The notes beneath the pieces were generated by a model. That model was not told the DNA's origin, searched no databases, and worked only from the letters and a program-made list of their open reading frames with translations. Shown here piece by piece: positions 23,363-32,715 of a stretch of DNA of 64,000 nucleotides; within the stretch, counting starts at the first letter, position 1, and each line of letters opens with the position of its first letter. Location: NCBI GenBank assembly GCA_017940255.1, contig JAGAZB010000030.1, positions 1 to 64,000 on the forward strand, read 5' to 3'. Position numbers and translations under genes: made by a program. Source of the DNA: Treponema sp. (GTDB lineage Bacteria > Spirochaetota > Spirochaetia > Treponematales > Treponemataceae).

Positions 23363-25047
23363 TGATTAAACTCAAGATGAAAAAAGTTTTTGCTTTTCTT
23401 ACAGTTGCTTTTTCTCTTTTTGCAAATATCTGTGCTCAAGATGCTGTGGGCCTGGATGGTGAAAGCGACCTTACTGTAGACCCCTTGTTCAGTCTTGATA
23501 TGCCTGATGACGGAGTTTCTGAATTAGAAAAAACTGAAGTGCCGGAAGAGGACCCATTTGCTGATGAAGACACAAAAACTGATTCAGAAAGTGTCACAGA
23601 AGCTGCTGCGGAAACTGCTGATTTTTCGGAAAGTGAAAGTCTTGATGATGAAGATGAAGAAAAGCCTGCCAGAAAATCATCTGTAGAAGCAACAAAGGGC
23701 GGAATTGCAGAAGTGCCTGCCCCAAAGAGGCCAAAAATGGCTGATGCAAAAAAAGCAGAAGAAGCTGCAGAAAAAGATGAAAACGACAAAACTGCTGAAG
23801 AATACCGGAACACTATTAAATATGGAATTCCTTCTGAAATTTCAGAGCTTGTAGAAAATCTTATAAAAGATGAAGACCCTCGTTTTTCAGAAGAACTTTA
23901 CGATGTTTTTCAACTTTCAAAAAATAACACAATTAAAGTAAAAATTTTAAATTATTTTACCAAGCAGGAAGATCCTTGTCTTGAAGATTTTGCTGTAAAT
24001 CTTTTAAACGATCCTTATGATGAAACAAACGAACTTGTTAAAGCCTGTTTTCAGTATATTTCTGCGGTAAAAACTAAGGCTGCTATTCCGGCTGTTATTT
24101 CTCTTATTGAAGGAGAAAATGAAAACTATTTTAACGATGCAATTTCTACTTTGGGCGAAATTGGTGGACCGGGTGAAGCGGTTTTCCTCATGGAATATCT
24201 GGATAGAGATGATTTAAGTGATGCTCAGCGTCAGATTCTTATGAGAACTAGCGGTAAAATGCATGCTGTAGAAACTTACGATTATCTTGTAGATGTTCTG
24301 GAAGATGAGGATGAAAACACATTCGTGCGTATGTACGCGGCTGAATCTCTTGGTCTTATGGGAAAAAAAGAAGCTGTTCCTGTTTTAATTCAGGCCTTTA
24401 ATGCTACAGACCCTAACCTCAGACAATATGTAATAAAAGGTCTTATGAATTTTACAGATGTTGTTGAGGCAAAAGAAACTGTTGTTCAGGGAATCCGTGA
24501 TGAGCACTGGCGTGTACGTCAGGAAGCAATTAAAGCTGTAAAAGAAATGAAGCTCACTGATGCGATTCCATATTTAATTTACCGTGCCAAAAATGACAGC
24601 GAAAAGGTGATAAAAGAAGAAAGTATAAAATCAATTGGTGCTTTAGACACAAAAGAGGGTAATGAATTCCTTGTTTCTCAGGTAACAGAAAAGAAGGTGG
24701 GAGATTCTACCAAGAAAAAGGTTATAGAGGTTCTGTTGCTTGATGGAAAGGTGGGCGAAAAGGAAATTCTGGAACTGGCAAATACCTGCCTGGATGACGA
24801 CCGAAGAAAAGATTTGCGTCATGCAATTGGAAAAGAACTTGCAAAATATAAAAGACCTCAGTATGAAGAAGTCTGCTTAAAATATCTTTCGTCTAAAGAT
24901 GCGACAACAATCGGGCTTGGTCTGGATATGTATAAAACAAACAAGTTCTCTTCTGCCGAAAGCAAAATGCGCGAGCTTTATGCTGATAAAAAAACAAATT
25001 CCGGCATAAGAACTCGCATCAAAAAAATGCTCGATATTGCTGACTAG
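23362..25047 (+). CDS. Exported HEAT-repeat protein with acidic N-terminal region
   Basis: 561 residues. A signal peptide (MKKVFAFLTVAFSLFANICAQ, with an Ala-Gln cleavage site and no lipobox Cys after it) is followed by an acidic, low-complexity linker (about 30-140, rich in E, D and A) and then tandem HEAT-like repeats of about 30 residues (for example AIPAVISLIEGENE, EAVPVLIQAFNATDP, DAIPYLIYRAKNDSE) to the end. Probably a periplasmic scaffold; no enzyme motif. GAGG precedes the ATG, which overlaps the tgt stop. It ends with a four-base overlap against the convergent helicase gene. Confidence 0.8.
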   Translation: MIKLKMKKVFAFLTVAFSLFANICAQDAVGLDGESDLTVDPLFSLDMPDDGVSELEKTEVPEEDPFADEDTKTDSESVTEAAAETADFSESESLDDEDEEKPARKSSVEATKGGIAEVPAPKRPKMADAKKAEEAAEKDENDKTAEEYRNTIKYGIPSEISELVENLIKDEDPRFSEELYDVFQLSKNNTIKVKILNYFTKQEDPCLEDFAVNLLNDPYDETNELVKACFQYISAVKTKAAIPAVISLIEGENENYFNDAISTLGEIGGPGEAVFLMEYLDRDDLSDAQRQILMRTSGKMHAVETYDYLVDVLEDEDENTFVRMYAAESLGLMGKKEAVPVLIQAFNATDPNLRQYVIKGLMNFTDVVEAKETVVQGIRDEHWRVRQEAIKAVKEMKLTDAIPYLIYRAKNDSEKVIKEESIKSIGALDTKEGNEFLVSQVTEKKVGDSTKKKVIEVLLLDGKVGEKEILELANTCLDDDRRKDLRHAIGKELAKYKRPQYEEVCLKYLSSKDATTIGLGLDMYKTNKFSSAESKMRELYADKKTNSGIRTRIKKMLDIAD

Positions 25048-27605
25048 CCGTAAAGCTTATTTACCAGGGCAAGTGACTTGTTAATTCTCTCTTTTTCTTC
25101 TTCTGTAAATTCAACGTTTTCTTCAATCAGTTTTTCAAGGCTGGCATGAGTTTCCATCAGGGCAGTAGAAAATCCTCTTGAAACCTTGAACCAGTAAGAG
25201 CCGTTTCCGTTATTATAAAGGGTGATAAAGCCGTATTCTTTACCTTTCTGCTTTGCAATTGCTGTGTGTAAACACCATTCCAGAGAATCAATCAGCTGTT
25301 CTTTTTGAACAGGTTCGTTTACATCAACATTCATCTTGCGGTTCCACTTCTTTTCTGGCAGTGGGCGCAGGTCAAGTTCTTTTGCAAGTTCAATAATAAG
25401 CGAAAGTTTTTCTCCGCTTAAGAGTGAACCGCCATCGCGAGTTAAAATAGATGCCCTCATCGGGCCACAGGCTGCGAGCTTTCCCTTATCATTTTCAGCC
25501 TCAAGTGCTTCAATAAACTGTTCAAGCGGAAGAAGGGCTGTTTTCTTTCCCTTAATTTTCTTTGTATCAAAATAGGTTCCGCCAAGTGAAAGTGCATCTG
25601 CTGCCGGCGGATTTGCTTCCGCTGCTTTCTGTGATTTTTTGCCTTTGCTTTCTTTTGGCTGGCGGATAATTTCTTTTTCTATATCCCGACCTTTCTTACA
25701 AGCCATAAGTCTTTCATACAGACTTGGAGAAATTGAATCGAGCATTGGTCTTGTAAGTGGAGAAACGCTCATTGCAAATATGCGGCTGGTTCTTACAATT
25801 TCTCCTGCCACAATAAATACCGGATTCTGGCGGAACATTACGCTGCCCGGGTGAATACAGATATGGTCTGCAGTAAGGCTCCTGTAACTTTCTCGGCCTG
25901 TTCTAACGCAGACAAACTGAATCATACCGGCTGCAATACAGCACAAATAATCGCTCATATCACCATATTTAGAAGTGATTGGAATACCCATCTTGTCGCC
26001 GACAATTTCTGTAAGCTGCAGCTTTATGTTTTCAATTTCCGCCATTACCCGTTCATCAAGGTAATTCTTCTTGCAGAAGTTTTCGCGGTTATCTGTCTGG
26101 GTAAAGGCTCTAAAGAGGTTCAGATAAGTACAGAAATCTCCCTGGATATCCTGAAAGCGGTGATGTGCCTTTCTTGCTTCCATTTCTTCATTTGGAGGAA
26201 GAATAAAAGGAGAATTCGCAGAAAGAAATGATGAAGCAATCAGAACATTTTCCATACAATCAGGATAACGCATAATTGCTTCAACAATAATTCGGCTTAT
26301 TCTTGGTTCCAGCGGGAAGTAAACCATCATCTTTCCTATTGCAGAAAGAGTATTGTCGTTGTCCAGGGCGCCAAGCATATTAAGAGTATCAACTGCACCA
26401 ATAATGCCTTCGCGGCCTGGGCTTGCAATAAAATCAAAGCCATAAAAGTCTGTTATGCCCAGTTCACTCATGCGAAGAACTACTTCACTAAGGTCTGTGC
26501 GGTAAATTTCTTCGGTTGTATATTCAGGACGGGTTTCAAAGTCTCGGCGGCTGTAAAGGCGGTAACAGGTTCCTTCGTGAGTACGGCCTGCACGACCTTT
26601 TCTCTGGTTACAGCTTGCCTTTGAAACTGGAGTTTCAATCAGGCTTGAAGTAAAGGTTCGCGGACTGTAAAAGTTTAATTTGCACAAGCCCGAATCAATT
26701 ACCGTGGTAATATCGCTGATTGTAACGGAAGTTTCTGCAATATTTGTTGAAATAACTACCTTGCGCTTTCCTTCCGGGGCGGGCTCAAAAACGCGTTCCT
26801 GTTCTTCTTTCGAAAGTCTTCCGTACAGGGGCAGAATATGCAGGCGGCGGCCAAAAGGAGCCCGTGAAAGATTGTCTACACAGTCTTTTATTATCTTTTC
26901 ACCCGGCAGGAATATTAAAATGCCGCCGTCTTCATCATTGTCAAGAACGCGGTCAACCGTATTTCGAATCTTATTCAAAATATTGTCGCATCCTGCCTGA
27001 GTTGCCGTTGTAATTCCCCCTTCAATAGGGTCGTAAATAACAGTAACCGGGTAGGTGATTGTGTCAATCGAAACTATTGGGGCACCGTCAAAATAATCAG
27101 AAAAAGCCTGAGTATTCATTGTGGCAGAGCTTACAATTACGTGGAAATCTTTTCTTTCCTTCAAAACACGCTTTACAAGTCCAAGCACAAAGTCAATGTT
27201 CAGACTGCGTTCATGTGCTTCATCAATCATAAGCACAGAGTATTTTGAAAGCCATGGATCAAGCTTCATTTCCTGCAGCAAGATGCCGTCTGTCATGATT
27301 TTTATGCGGGTATCGGCATTTGTGTAGTCTTCAAAACGCATCTTATAGCCGACAAGCCCCGGATATGAAGTGCCAAGCTGCTTTGAAATGAATTCTGAAA
27401 CGCTAAGGGCTGCAATGCGGCGGGGTTGAGTTACACCAATCATGCCGTTTGTTGCATATCCTGCTTCATATAAAATTACTGGAATCTGAGTTGTTTTTCC
27501 CGAACCTGTAGGACTTTCAACAATCACTACCTGATTGCTTTCCATACATTCCAAAATCTTTTGTTTTTGTGCGTAAACCGGGAGCGATTTATAATCTACT
27601 GCCAT
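25044..27605 (-). CDS. DEAH-box RNA helicase, HrpA/HrpB-like
   Basis: 853 residues. SF2 helicase: Walker A ESPTGSGKTTQ (about 30-40), Ia TQPRRIAALSV, DEAH box at about 128-131, SSATMN, motif IV-V LPGE...STNIAETSVTI, and QRKGRAGRTHEGTCYRLY (motif VI; about 345-360), followed by the helicase-associated and OB-fold domains of DEAH proteins. HrpA-type helicases act on ribosomes and mRNA; HrpB's role is less clear. It overlaps the end of capA by ten bases, so it is the second gene of that transcript. A lysine- and glutamate-rich low-complexity insert lies near 625-680. Confidence 0.9.
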   Translation of the reverse strand: MAVDYKSLPVYAQKQKILECMESNQVVIVESPTGSGKTTQIPVILYEAGYATNGMIGVTQPRRIAALSVSEFISKQLGTSYPGLVGYKMRFEDYTNADTRIKIMTDGILLQEMKLDPWLSKYSVLMIDEAHERSLNIDFVLGLVKRVLKERKDFHVIVSSATMNTQAFSDYFDGAPIVSIDTITYPVTVIYDPIEGGITTATQAGCDNILNKIRNTVDRVLDNDEDGGILIFLPGEKIIKDCVDNLSRAPFGRRLHILPLYGRLSKEEQERVFEPAPEGKRKVVISTNIAETSVTISDITTVIDSGLCKLNFYSPRTFTSSLIETPVSKASCNQRKGRAGRTHEGTCYRLYSRRDFETRPEYTTEEIYRTDLSEVVLRMSELGITDFYGFDFIASPGREGIIGAVDTLNMLGALDNDNTLSAIGKMMVYFPLEPRISRIIVEAIMRYPDCMENVLIASSFLSANSPFILPPNEEMEARKAHHRFQDIQGDFCTYLNLFRAFTQTDNRENFCKKNYLDERVMAEIENIKLQLTEIVGDKMGIPITSKYGDMSDYLCCIAAGMIQFVCVRTGRESYRSLTADHICIHPGSVMFRQNPVFIVAGEIVRTSRIFAMSVSPLTRPMLDSISPSLYERLMACKKGRDIEKEIIRQPKESKGKKSQKAAEANPPAADALSLGGTYFDTKKIKGKKTALLPLEQFIEALEAENDKGKLAACGPMRASILTRDGGSLLSGEKLSLIIELAKELDLRPLPEKKWNRKMNVDVNEPVQKEQLIDSLEWCLHTAIAKQKGKEYGFITLYNNGNGSYWFKVSRGFSTALMETHASLEKLIEENVEFTEEEKERINKSLALVNKLYG

Positions 27606-28834
27606 GTTGTAATATCCTTTGTGTATTCATTATTTATTTTTATCCGCCGCTCAATGTACTGTTTCCAGTCGCTTCTTCCAGCCTCCTGCAGATAATCAAC
27701 AAATTCCTGATTAAGAGGCTTTATAACGAATTCCCAGGCGGTGTTTATATACGTTGTTATAAAAATTGGTTTAGCAGAAGTGATTTTTACGGCATCTTCT
27801 CGTTCACCATTTTCATTATAGCACTTTTTTTCATTCTTTGAAAATGTTACCTGATATAAAAGACCGTCTCCAGTGTTGTCCCTCTCTCCAATCGGATTTT
27901 TTGAATCCAGTTCCGGGCGGGTTCTTTGGGCGCTTATTGTGTTTCCGTTTGCGTACATTATAAGTTTCTGGCGGCCAGTTTTTTCATCATTTACTATTTC
28001 TCTGTCTTTTATGATGTGAGCATGATTTGCCCACACAACATCGCATACTTCTAAAAGCGCGTGATAATATTCTCTCTGATGTTTTGTTATGTTTCTTGTA
28101 TATTCAGGTTCGTTTGCATGCATTGAAATGATGAATAAATCACAGGGGTGTTCTTTTCTAAGTTTTCTGCAATATTCAATAAATTCTTTGCGTTCTTTTT
28201 CTGTATGATAAACAAAATTTATACACTGATTTTTATAGGGGTAGTTCAAAATTTCTGTGACCGGAAGAAAAAGAATTGTCCAGCCGTTTTTTTCTATAAG
28301 ATTATATGTGTAAGAGTCTTCCTTAGATTTTCTTAAGCCTGAAAAATAAACGTTTTTTCCTTTTGCCTTGTTTTCCTTTTCTAATTTTTCGCAGGTTATA
28401 ATTGTTTCTGCTATTCCGCTTGCTCCCTGGTCATTAGAATGGTTGTTTGCAAGAGAAAAGGCGTCAAAGCCTGCATCAATGGCTGCCTGAACATAACTTG
28501 GCGGCAGATTAAAGTTTGGATAAGAAGAAACTTCTTTTGAGGCATCTACCGGAGATTCAATATTGCCAAAAGCTAAATCTGAACTTTCAATATATTGTTT
28601 TACATCCTTCCAGATTTTATCATAGCTTGAAATTTCGTGATTTGGCGTGTGGGCCATTATGTCGCCGGCAAAGGTTATTGTCAGACTTGATGTTTTTTCT
28701 TCGGATTTTATTTGTGGGGGTGCGGGAAGCGTTTCTGCCTGGCTTTCTTCAGAAAGCTTGTTACTTGTGCAGGAAAAAAAAATGGCAGTGAAAAGAATGA
28801 AGCTGAGAGTATGGAGAATAAACTTTCTGTTCAC
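27596..28834 (-). CDS. CapA-family lipoprotein (metallophosphatase-like)
   Basis: 412 residues, GTG start at 28834 behind CAGGAG. A lipoprotein signal ends at FFSC (Cys near 22). The CapA/PGA_cap domain follows: TFAGDIMAHTPNHE (about 53-66), FGNIESPVD, FSLANNHSNDQG, ISMHANEPEY and WANHAHI carry the metal-binding Asp, Asn and His residues of the calcineurin-like fold. CapA proteins are tied to poly-gamma-glutamate synthesis elsewhere; no capB/capC is present, so the substrate is unknown. Separated from purA by a GC-rich hairpin. Confidence 0.85.
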   Translation of the reverse strand: MNRKFILHTLSFILFTAIFFSCTSNKLSEESQAETLPAPPQIKSEEKTSSLTITFAGDIMAHTPNHEISSYDKIWKDVKQYIESSDLAFGNIESPVDASKEVSSYPNFNLPPSYVQAAIDAGFDAFSLANNHSNDQGASGIAETIITCEKLEKENKAKGKNVYFSGLRKSKEDSYTYNLIEKNGWTILFLPVTEILNYPYKNQCINFVYHTEKERKEFIEYCRKLRKEHPCDLFIISMHANEPEYTRNITKHQREYYHALLEVCDVVWANHAHIIKDREIVNDEKTGRQKLIMYANGNTISAQRTRPELDSKNPIGERDNTGDGLLYQVTFSKNEKKCYNENGEREDAVKITSAKPIFITTYINTAWEFVIKPLNQEFVDYLQEAGRSDWKQYIERRIKINNEYTKDITTWQ

Positions 28835-28862
28835 TGCAACTCCTGATTTTTAAGGCTTCAAA

Positions 28863-28884
28863 CCTGCCCATTGTAGCGGGCAGG
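28863..28884 (-). terminator. GC-rich hairpin between purA and capA
   Basis: CCTGCCC (28863-28869) pairs with GGGCAGG (28878-28884). No T-run follows on the minus strand, so it may be a transcript-end stabiliser or a weak terminator of purA. Confidence 0.4.
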
Positions 28885-28914
28885 TAGCCTTCGGCCAGTC
28901 CTTAGACTAATCGG

Positions 28915-30138
28915 TTAGCGCCAGATCTTTTCACGAACAAAAGTCTGATTGCGGTCTGCACCTACAGAAACAATACCAACCTTTGTACCGGTAAAGTCTT
29001 CAATAAATTCAACGTAGTCGCGGGCAGCCTTTGGAAGCTTCTTGTAAGAAGTGCATTCCTTAATAGACTGTTTCCAGCCTGCAAACTTCTGCAAAACTGG
29101 TTTTGCACGGTTGAGTTCTGGAATAGAAGCAGGGAAGTCTGTTACGATCTTTCCGTCAATGTTGTAAGCAACACAAGCTTCAATTTCGTTCATGTCATCG
29201 TAAATATCAAGGTGAGTAAGTACAAGGTTATCAATTGAGTTTACATGGCAGGCATAGCGCAAAGCTACCAGGTCAAGGTAACCGCAGCGGCGTGGACGTC
29301 CTGTTGTAACACCAAATTCGTTTCCAGTGTTGCGTACATAGTCGCAGAGTTCGCCTTCTGTATCTGCATCAAACTCAGATGGCATTGGACCGTTTCCTAC
29401 ACGAGTTTCGTAAGCCTTGAATACACCGTAAATCTTGTCCAAGGCTTTTGGTCCAATTCCAGAACCTGTAGCGGCACCTGCAGAACAGCTTGCACCAGAT
29501 GATACATATGGGTATGTACCAGAATCAAGGTCAAGCATAGCTCCCTGAGCACCTTCAAAAAGAATATTATCGTTGCGGAATTCGTACATTTTTGCAGCGA
29601 TGTTTACGCGCATAGAAAGAAGCTGATCTTTGTACTGTTCCAGGAATTTCTTGTCTTCGTCTTCAAGGTCGTTCCACTTTTCATCCCAGTCCAAATCTGC
29701 AAGACGGATACCATCACGTTCAGATTTCATAGAATAAGTTGTTCCGATTCCGCGTCCTGTTGTACCGATTGGGCGTTTGCGGGCTGCATCGCGAGCCTTG
29801 TCCATTTCACGGTAGCCAGGAAGTGTAAGGTGTGCACGGTCAGAAATAAATACACGACCTTCCCAGTTAATTCCGTTGTCTTTGAGCATCTGAAGTTCCT
29901 TAAAAAGAGCTTCTGGATCGATTACCATACCGCTTCCAAGGAAAACTGACTTTTCTGGATAAAGAATTCCAGACGGAACCTGATGGAGAGCATATTTCTT
30001 TCCATCAACAACAATTGTGTGACCTGCATTTGCGCCGCCGGCAAAACGTACGACGTATTTAGCATCCTGTGCAAGGTAATCTACAATTTTACCTTTTCCT
30101 TCGTCACCCCACTGGGCACCCATTACAACAATATTCAT
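28915..30138 (-). CDS. purA: Adenylosuccinate synthetase
   Basis: 407 residues. Joins IMP and aspartate using GTP in AMP synthesis. Family motifs: GAQWGDEGKGK at residues 7-17 (GTP loop and catalytic Asp), GGANAGHTI with the catalytic His near 41, RPIGTTGRGIGTTY, FEGAQGAMLD, and the C-terminal VSVGADRNQT GTP-site segment. Start ATG 30138 with AGGAG seven bases upstream. The preceding leader is about 100 bases with two hairpins. Slightly short of the 425-430 usual length but complete in motifs. Confidence 0.96.
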   Translation of the reverse strand: MNIVVMGAQWGDEGKGKIVDYLAQDAKYVVRFAGGANAGHTIVVDGKKYALHQVPSGILYPEKSVFLGSGMVIDPEALFKELQMLKDNGINWEGRVFISDRAHLTLPGYREMDKARDAARKRPIGTTGRGIGTTYSMKSERDGIRLADLDWDEKWNDLEDEDKKFLEQYKDQLLSMRVNIAAKMYEFRNDNILFEGAQGAMLDLDSGTYPYVSSGASCSAGAATGSGIGPKALDKIYGVFKAYETRVGNGPMPSEFDADTEGELCDYVRNTGNEFGVTTGRPRRCGYLDLVALRYACHVNSIDNLVLTHLDIYDDMNEIEACVAYNIDGKIVTDFPASIPELNRAKPVLQKFAGWKQSIKECTSYKKLPKAARDYVEFIEDFTGTKVGIVSVGADRNQTFVREKIWR

Positions 30139-30189
30139 TGTTTTCTCCTATTCGCTGAATCATCGCGAAAGTAAGATAAGTTAATCGGC

Positions 30190-30250
30190 GGTTGAAAAAC
30201 CGGAGGTAAAAGCACGAAGAATCATCTCGTTTTTTTACTTCCGAAGTATA
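30190..30250 (-). promoter_or_regulatory. purA promoter -10 overlapping tandem leader hairpins
   Basis: On the minus strand TTTTCA (30273-30268), 17-base spacer and TATACT (30250-30245). Just downstream are an imperfect stem 30201-30243 (GGAAGTAAAA with TTTTACCTCC, ACGA with TCGT) and a small GGTT/AACC hairpin at 30190-30201. It may be the terminator of the HAD gene that ends at 30280, a purA attenuator, or both. No match to a known purine riboswitch is seen. Confidence 0.4.
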
Positions 30251-30279
30251 GCACAAAATAAAAAAAATGAAAATATAAC

Positions 30280-30918
30280 TTAATCTACAAGCTTTAGCAG
30301 CTCTGAAAAAACTTCTATTTTACCTGCAAGTTTATCTTCATCCAGATTTTTACCAAAACCATAAGCTGCCCAGATAAAAGGCACTCCGGCTTTCTGGCAG
30401 GCCTCCATATCACCCTCTGTATCTCCTACATATACCGGGAATTTCAGATTATTTCTTTTTACCAGAAGCGAAATGTTTTCTGCCTTTGCCTTTCCGTTGT
30501 GGCCATAACATTCAAAATCGCTGATATGGTCCGTAATTTTGTTTTTTCGGGCAGTAAGTTCAATGTAGCCGTCATGACAGTTACTTACAATATATATTTT
30601 ATATTTCCTGGAAAGTTCTTTTATCGTATTTACAACATAAGGGTAGGTGATATCACTTTCATTTTCAGCAATTGCTTTTTGTTCCCTTATACAGCATTCT
30701 TCCAGAAGTTGTTTTCGTTCAGAATCTGTAATTCCCTTAAAAAGATTAGCAGCAATTACATTCATGGGTTTTCCAAACTGAGTCTGCAGAATTTCAGCAG
30801 TTACTCTTGGAAGTGCAGGACAGATTTCTTCAATCGCAGAATTCCATGCTTTTGCAACTATTGGTGTTGTATTCCAGATTGTCCCGTCTATATCAAGTAT
30901 AATTCCGTCAGTTTTCAT
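30280..30918 (-). CDS. HAD-superfamily phosphatase (phosphoglycolate phosphatase-like)
   Basis: 212 residues. HAD motif I ILDIDGTIWN (residues 7-16; nucleophile D9, acid D11), motif II IVSNCHDG (about 115), motif III lysine KAKAENI, motif IV VGDTEGDMEA (about 162). The helical cap after motif I is the type seen in phosphoglycolate and related small-molecule phosphatases. Substrate not readable. ATG at 30918 has a TATAAT eight bases upstream and no ribosome site. It lies before purA on the same strand; the regulatory region between them suggests separate transcription. Confidence 0.85.
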   Translation of the reverse strand: MKTDGIILDIDGTIWNTTPIVAKAWNSAIEEICPALPRVTAEILQTQFGKPMNVIAANLFKGITDSERKQLLEECCIREQKAIAENESDITYPYVVNTIKELSRKYKIYIVSNCHDGYIELTARKNKITDHISDFECYGHNGKAKAENISLLVKRNNLKFPVYVGDTEGDMEACQKAGVPFIWAAYGFGKNLDEDKLAGKIEVFSELLKLVD

Positions 30919-30923
30919 ATTGC

Positions 30924-30955
30924 TTGATTATAATAGGATAGCGTCATATAATCTA
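30924..30955. promoter_or_regulatory. Overlapping divergent promoters
   Basis: Plus strand: TTGATT (30924-30929), 17-base spacer, TATAAT (30947-30952), ATG at 30960. Minus strand: TAGATT (30955-30950), 17-base spacer, TATAAT (30932-30927), ATG at 30918. The -35 of each overlaps the -10 of the other, so polymerase could occupy only one at a time. Confidence 0.6.
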
Positions 30956-30959
30956 GAAC

Positions 30960-31997
30960 ATGAAGAATTTATTAAAACTCTTATTTAGCCTAATCTTTTT
31001 ATCAGTAATTCTTTCTTGTGCTACTACGCTTTCTGTAAATGTTACCCGTCCTGCCAAATTAGATTTAAATGGAGCAAAAACAATTTCTGTTCTTCCTTTT
31101 AAGCCAAGTGATTATTATGGTGTATACGAGCCTTCAAATGGAGTGGTTATTGTTATTTCAGATTTTTTCAGAATGTTCGACCGTTCCGCACCTGAAGAAA
31201 GACGCTGTGTAAATTTTCTTCATGATGAAATTGAAAATGGACTTATGACATCTCCTTATGTTGATGTAGTAAGTGCAAAAGCAGTTCTGTCTGCAATAAA
31301 TAATTCTTCATCTATTCCTGCCGATGTTTACCTTACCGGTGAGGTTGTTTATTTTGATATTGATGATGATAAGGAAATTGTTAGAAAAAAGGTTGAAGAA
31401 GACGACGATGATGATGATTCTCCAATTACATCTGTTTCAAAAATTTCTTCTACCAAAACAAAGTATATAGTTGAAGAATACTATGTGCGCCATGTAAAAA
31501 TGGAATTCCGCTATCAGGTAGTAGACAGCAAGACAAATAAAATTATTTCTTACGACCGGGCTTCCATTCGTGAAAGTTCTTCTCGTTATGACCACAGATC
31601 TTCACTTCCGTCTGCTTACAGTATGATTGATCACGATTTAAGCCGAATTGCACGTAATATTCTGCGAGATTTGCAGCCTTATGTTATCAGAAAGTCTATT
31701 ACATTGATGGAAGACAAGACAAAAGATCCTGAATTAAAAGCCGCTGATAATCTTGCACGCGACGGATATTTTAAGGAAAGCTACGAAAAATTCTACGAAA
31801 TCTACCGTACTTCAAACGCCCTTGTAGCAGGTTACAATGCCGCTCTTCTTTTGGAAGCCATGGGAAAATATGAGGATGCAGAAAGCCTTATGAAAGACGT
31901 TTATGTTCTTTATCCTCAGGGAGTCGTTTTGGATGGTCTTTATGATATTCAGAGTGAATTAAAACAATCAAAGAGACTCCAAAATCAGATTAATTAA
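30960..31997 (+). CDS. Lipoprotein with DxD-rich loop and C-terminal TPR-like region
   Basis: 345 residues, starting at ATG 30960 seven bases after TATAAT. The lipobox is VILSC (Cys near residue 20). The middle (about 35-235) has a beta-rich fold (KTISVLPFKPSD; DVYLTGEVVYFDI), reminiscent of the CsgG/LpoB-type domain of outer-membrane assembly lipoproteins, with a run of aspartates around 145-151. The C-terminus (about 255-330) has two TPR-like helical pairs (DGYFKESYEKFYEIY; MGKYEDAESLMKDVYVLYP). Role not known. It overlaps the convergent HAD gene by four bases. Confidence 0.65.
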   Translation: MKNLLKLLFSLIFLSVILSCATTLSVNVTRPAKLDLNGAKTISVLPFKPSDYYGVYEPSNGVVIVISDFFRMFDRSAPEERRCVNFLHDEIENGLMTSPYVDVVSAKAVLSAINNSSSIPADVYLTGEVVYFDIDDDKEIVRKKVEEDDDDDDSPITSVSKISSTKTKYIVEEYYVRHVKMEFRYQVVDSKTNKIISYDRASIRESSSRYDHRSSLPSAYSMIDHDLSRIARNILRDLQPYVIRKSITLMEDKTKDPELKAADNLARDGYFKESYEKFYEIYRTSNALVAGYNAALLLEAMGKYEDAESLMKDVYVLYPQGVVLDGLYDIQSELKQSKRLQNQIN

Positions 31998-32653
31998 ATA
32001 TATTTTTCCCAGTTTTTACGCAGGTCGCTGGCGGAAGTAAACTGAATGGCATTTATGCCAAGTGAAGCTGATGCCTGACAGTTTTCTATTTTATCATCAG
32101 TAAAAAATGCTTCTTCAGCCTTGTAGCCTTCAGCCTCCAGAATAACCTTAAAAAATTCTGTATCCGGTTTTGCTGCTCCAATTTTGTTAGAAGCATAAGT
32201 CTGGTCAAAATAAGTATAATCACCTCGTTCAAGATGATTTTCCCAATGACTTTGAATTGTGTTTGTTCCGCAGACTACCCGGTGCTTTTTGCGTAATTCA
32301 TTTATGAGTTCAACAGTTTCTTTATTCAGAACCGGGTGAAAAAACATTCTGAATAGATCATGAGTAACCAGCGGAATTTCCTGAATATCAGAATTAGTAT
32401 CCAGTTTAATTAAATCTCCAATCTGAATAATACCATCGTAAAAGGTTCGTTGTAGTTTTCCTACCCGTGTATTAAATTCCTTCCAGAAATCAGCTGCAGT
32501 AATATTTCCCACTTCAAGTTTATTCCATATATCATCATCTTTTAGCCTGCAAATCGCAAAAAAATCATCTTTAGTGATATTCAATTGTTCGTAAATTTTG
32601 TTCATCTGGAAGGTGGTTGTAACAACTCCACCCATATCAAAAATAAAAAGCAT
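31994..32653 (-). CDS. HAD-superfamily hydrolase (YihX-like)
   Basis: 219 residues from ATG 32653. Motif I LFIFDMGGVV (D-x-x-G version: D6, with the acid position replaced by G as in some HAD subgroup members), CGTNTIQSHW at motif II, KPDTEFF with motif III lysine, and FFTDDKIENCQAS (motif IV). The pattern fits the YihX/2-haloacid-dehalogenase-like branch; substrate unknown. A TTG-led frame begins six codons earlier, but TATAAT ends six bases before this ATG, predicting a leaderless message. Divergent from the methyltransferase gene. Confidence 0.8.
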   Translation of the reverse strand: MLFIFDMGGVVTTTFQMNKIYEQLNITKDDFFAICRLKDDDIWNKLEVGNITAADFWKEFNTRVGKLQRTFYDGIIQIGDLIKLDTNSDIQEIPLVTHDLFRMFFHPVLNKETVELINELRKKHRVVCGTNTIQSHWENHLERGDYTYFDQTYASNKIGAAKPDTEFFKVILEAEGYKAEEAFFTDDKIENCQASASLGINAIQFTSASDLRKNWEKYI

Positions 32654-32659
32654 GCTAGA

Positions 32660-32708
32660 ATTATATATCAAAATTCTAATTGAGGAAACTTATATTTTTC
32701 CATATAAT
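32660..32708. promoter_or_regulatory. Divergent promoters of the HAD and rlmI-like genes
   Basis: Plus: TTGAGG (32680-32685), 17-base spacer, TATAAT (32703-32708), ATG at 32716. Minus: TATAAT (32665-32660), ATG at 32653, with a weak -35 within the plus-strand promoter. Both starts lie six to seven bases from the -10. Confidence 0.55.
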
Positions 32709-32715
32709 TGGGGTT

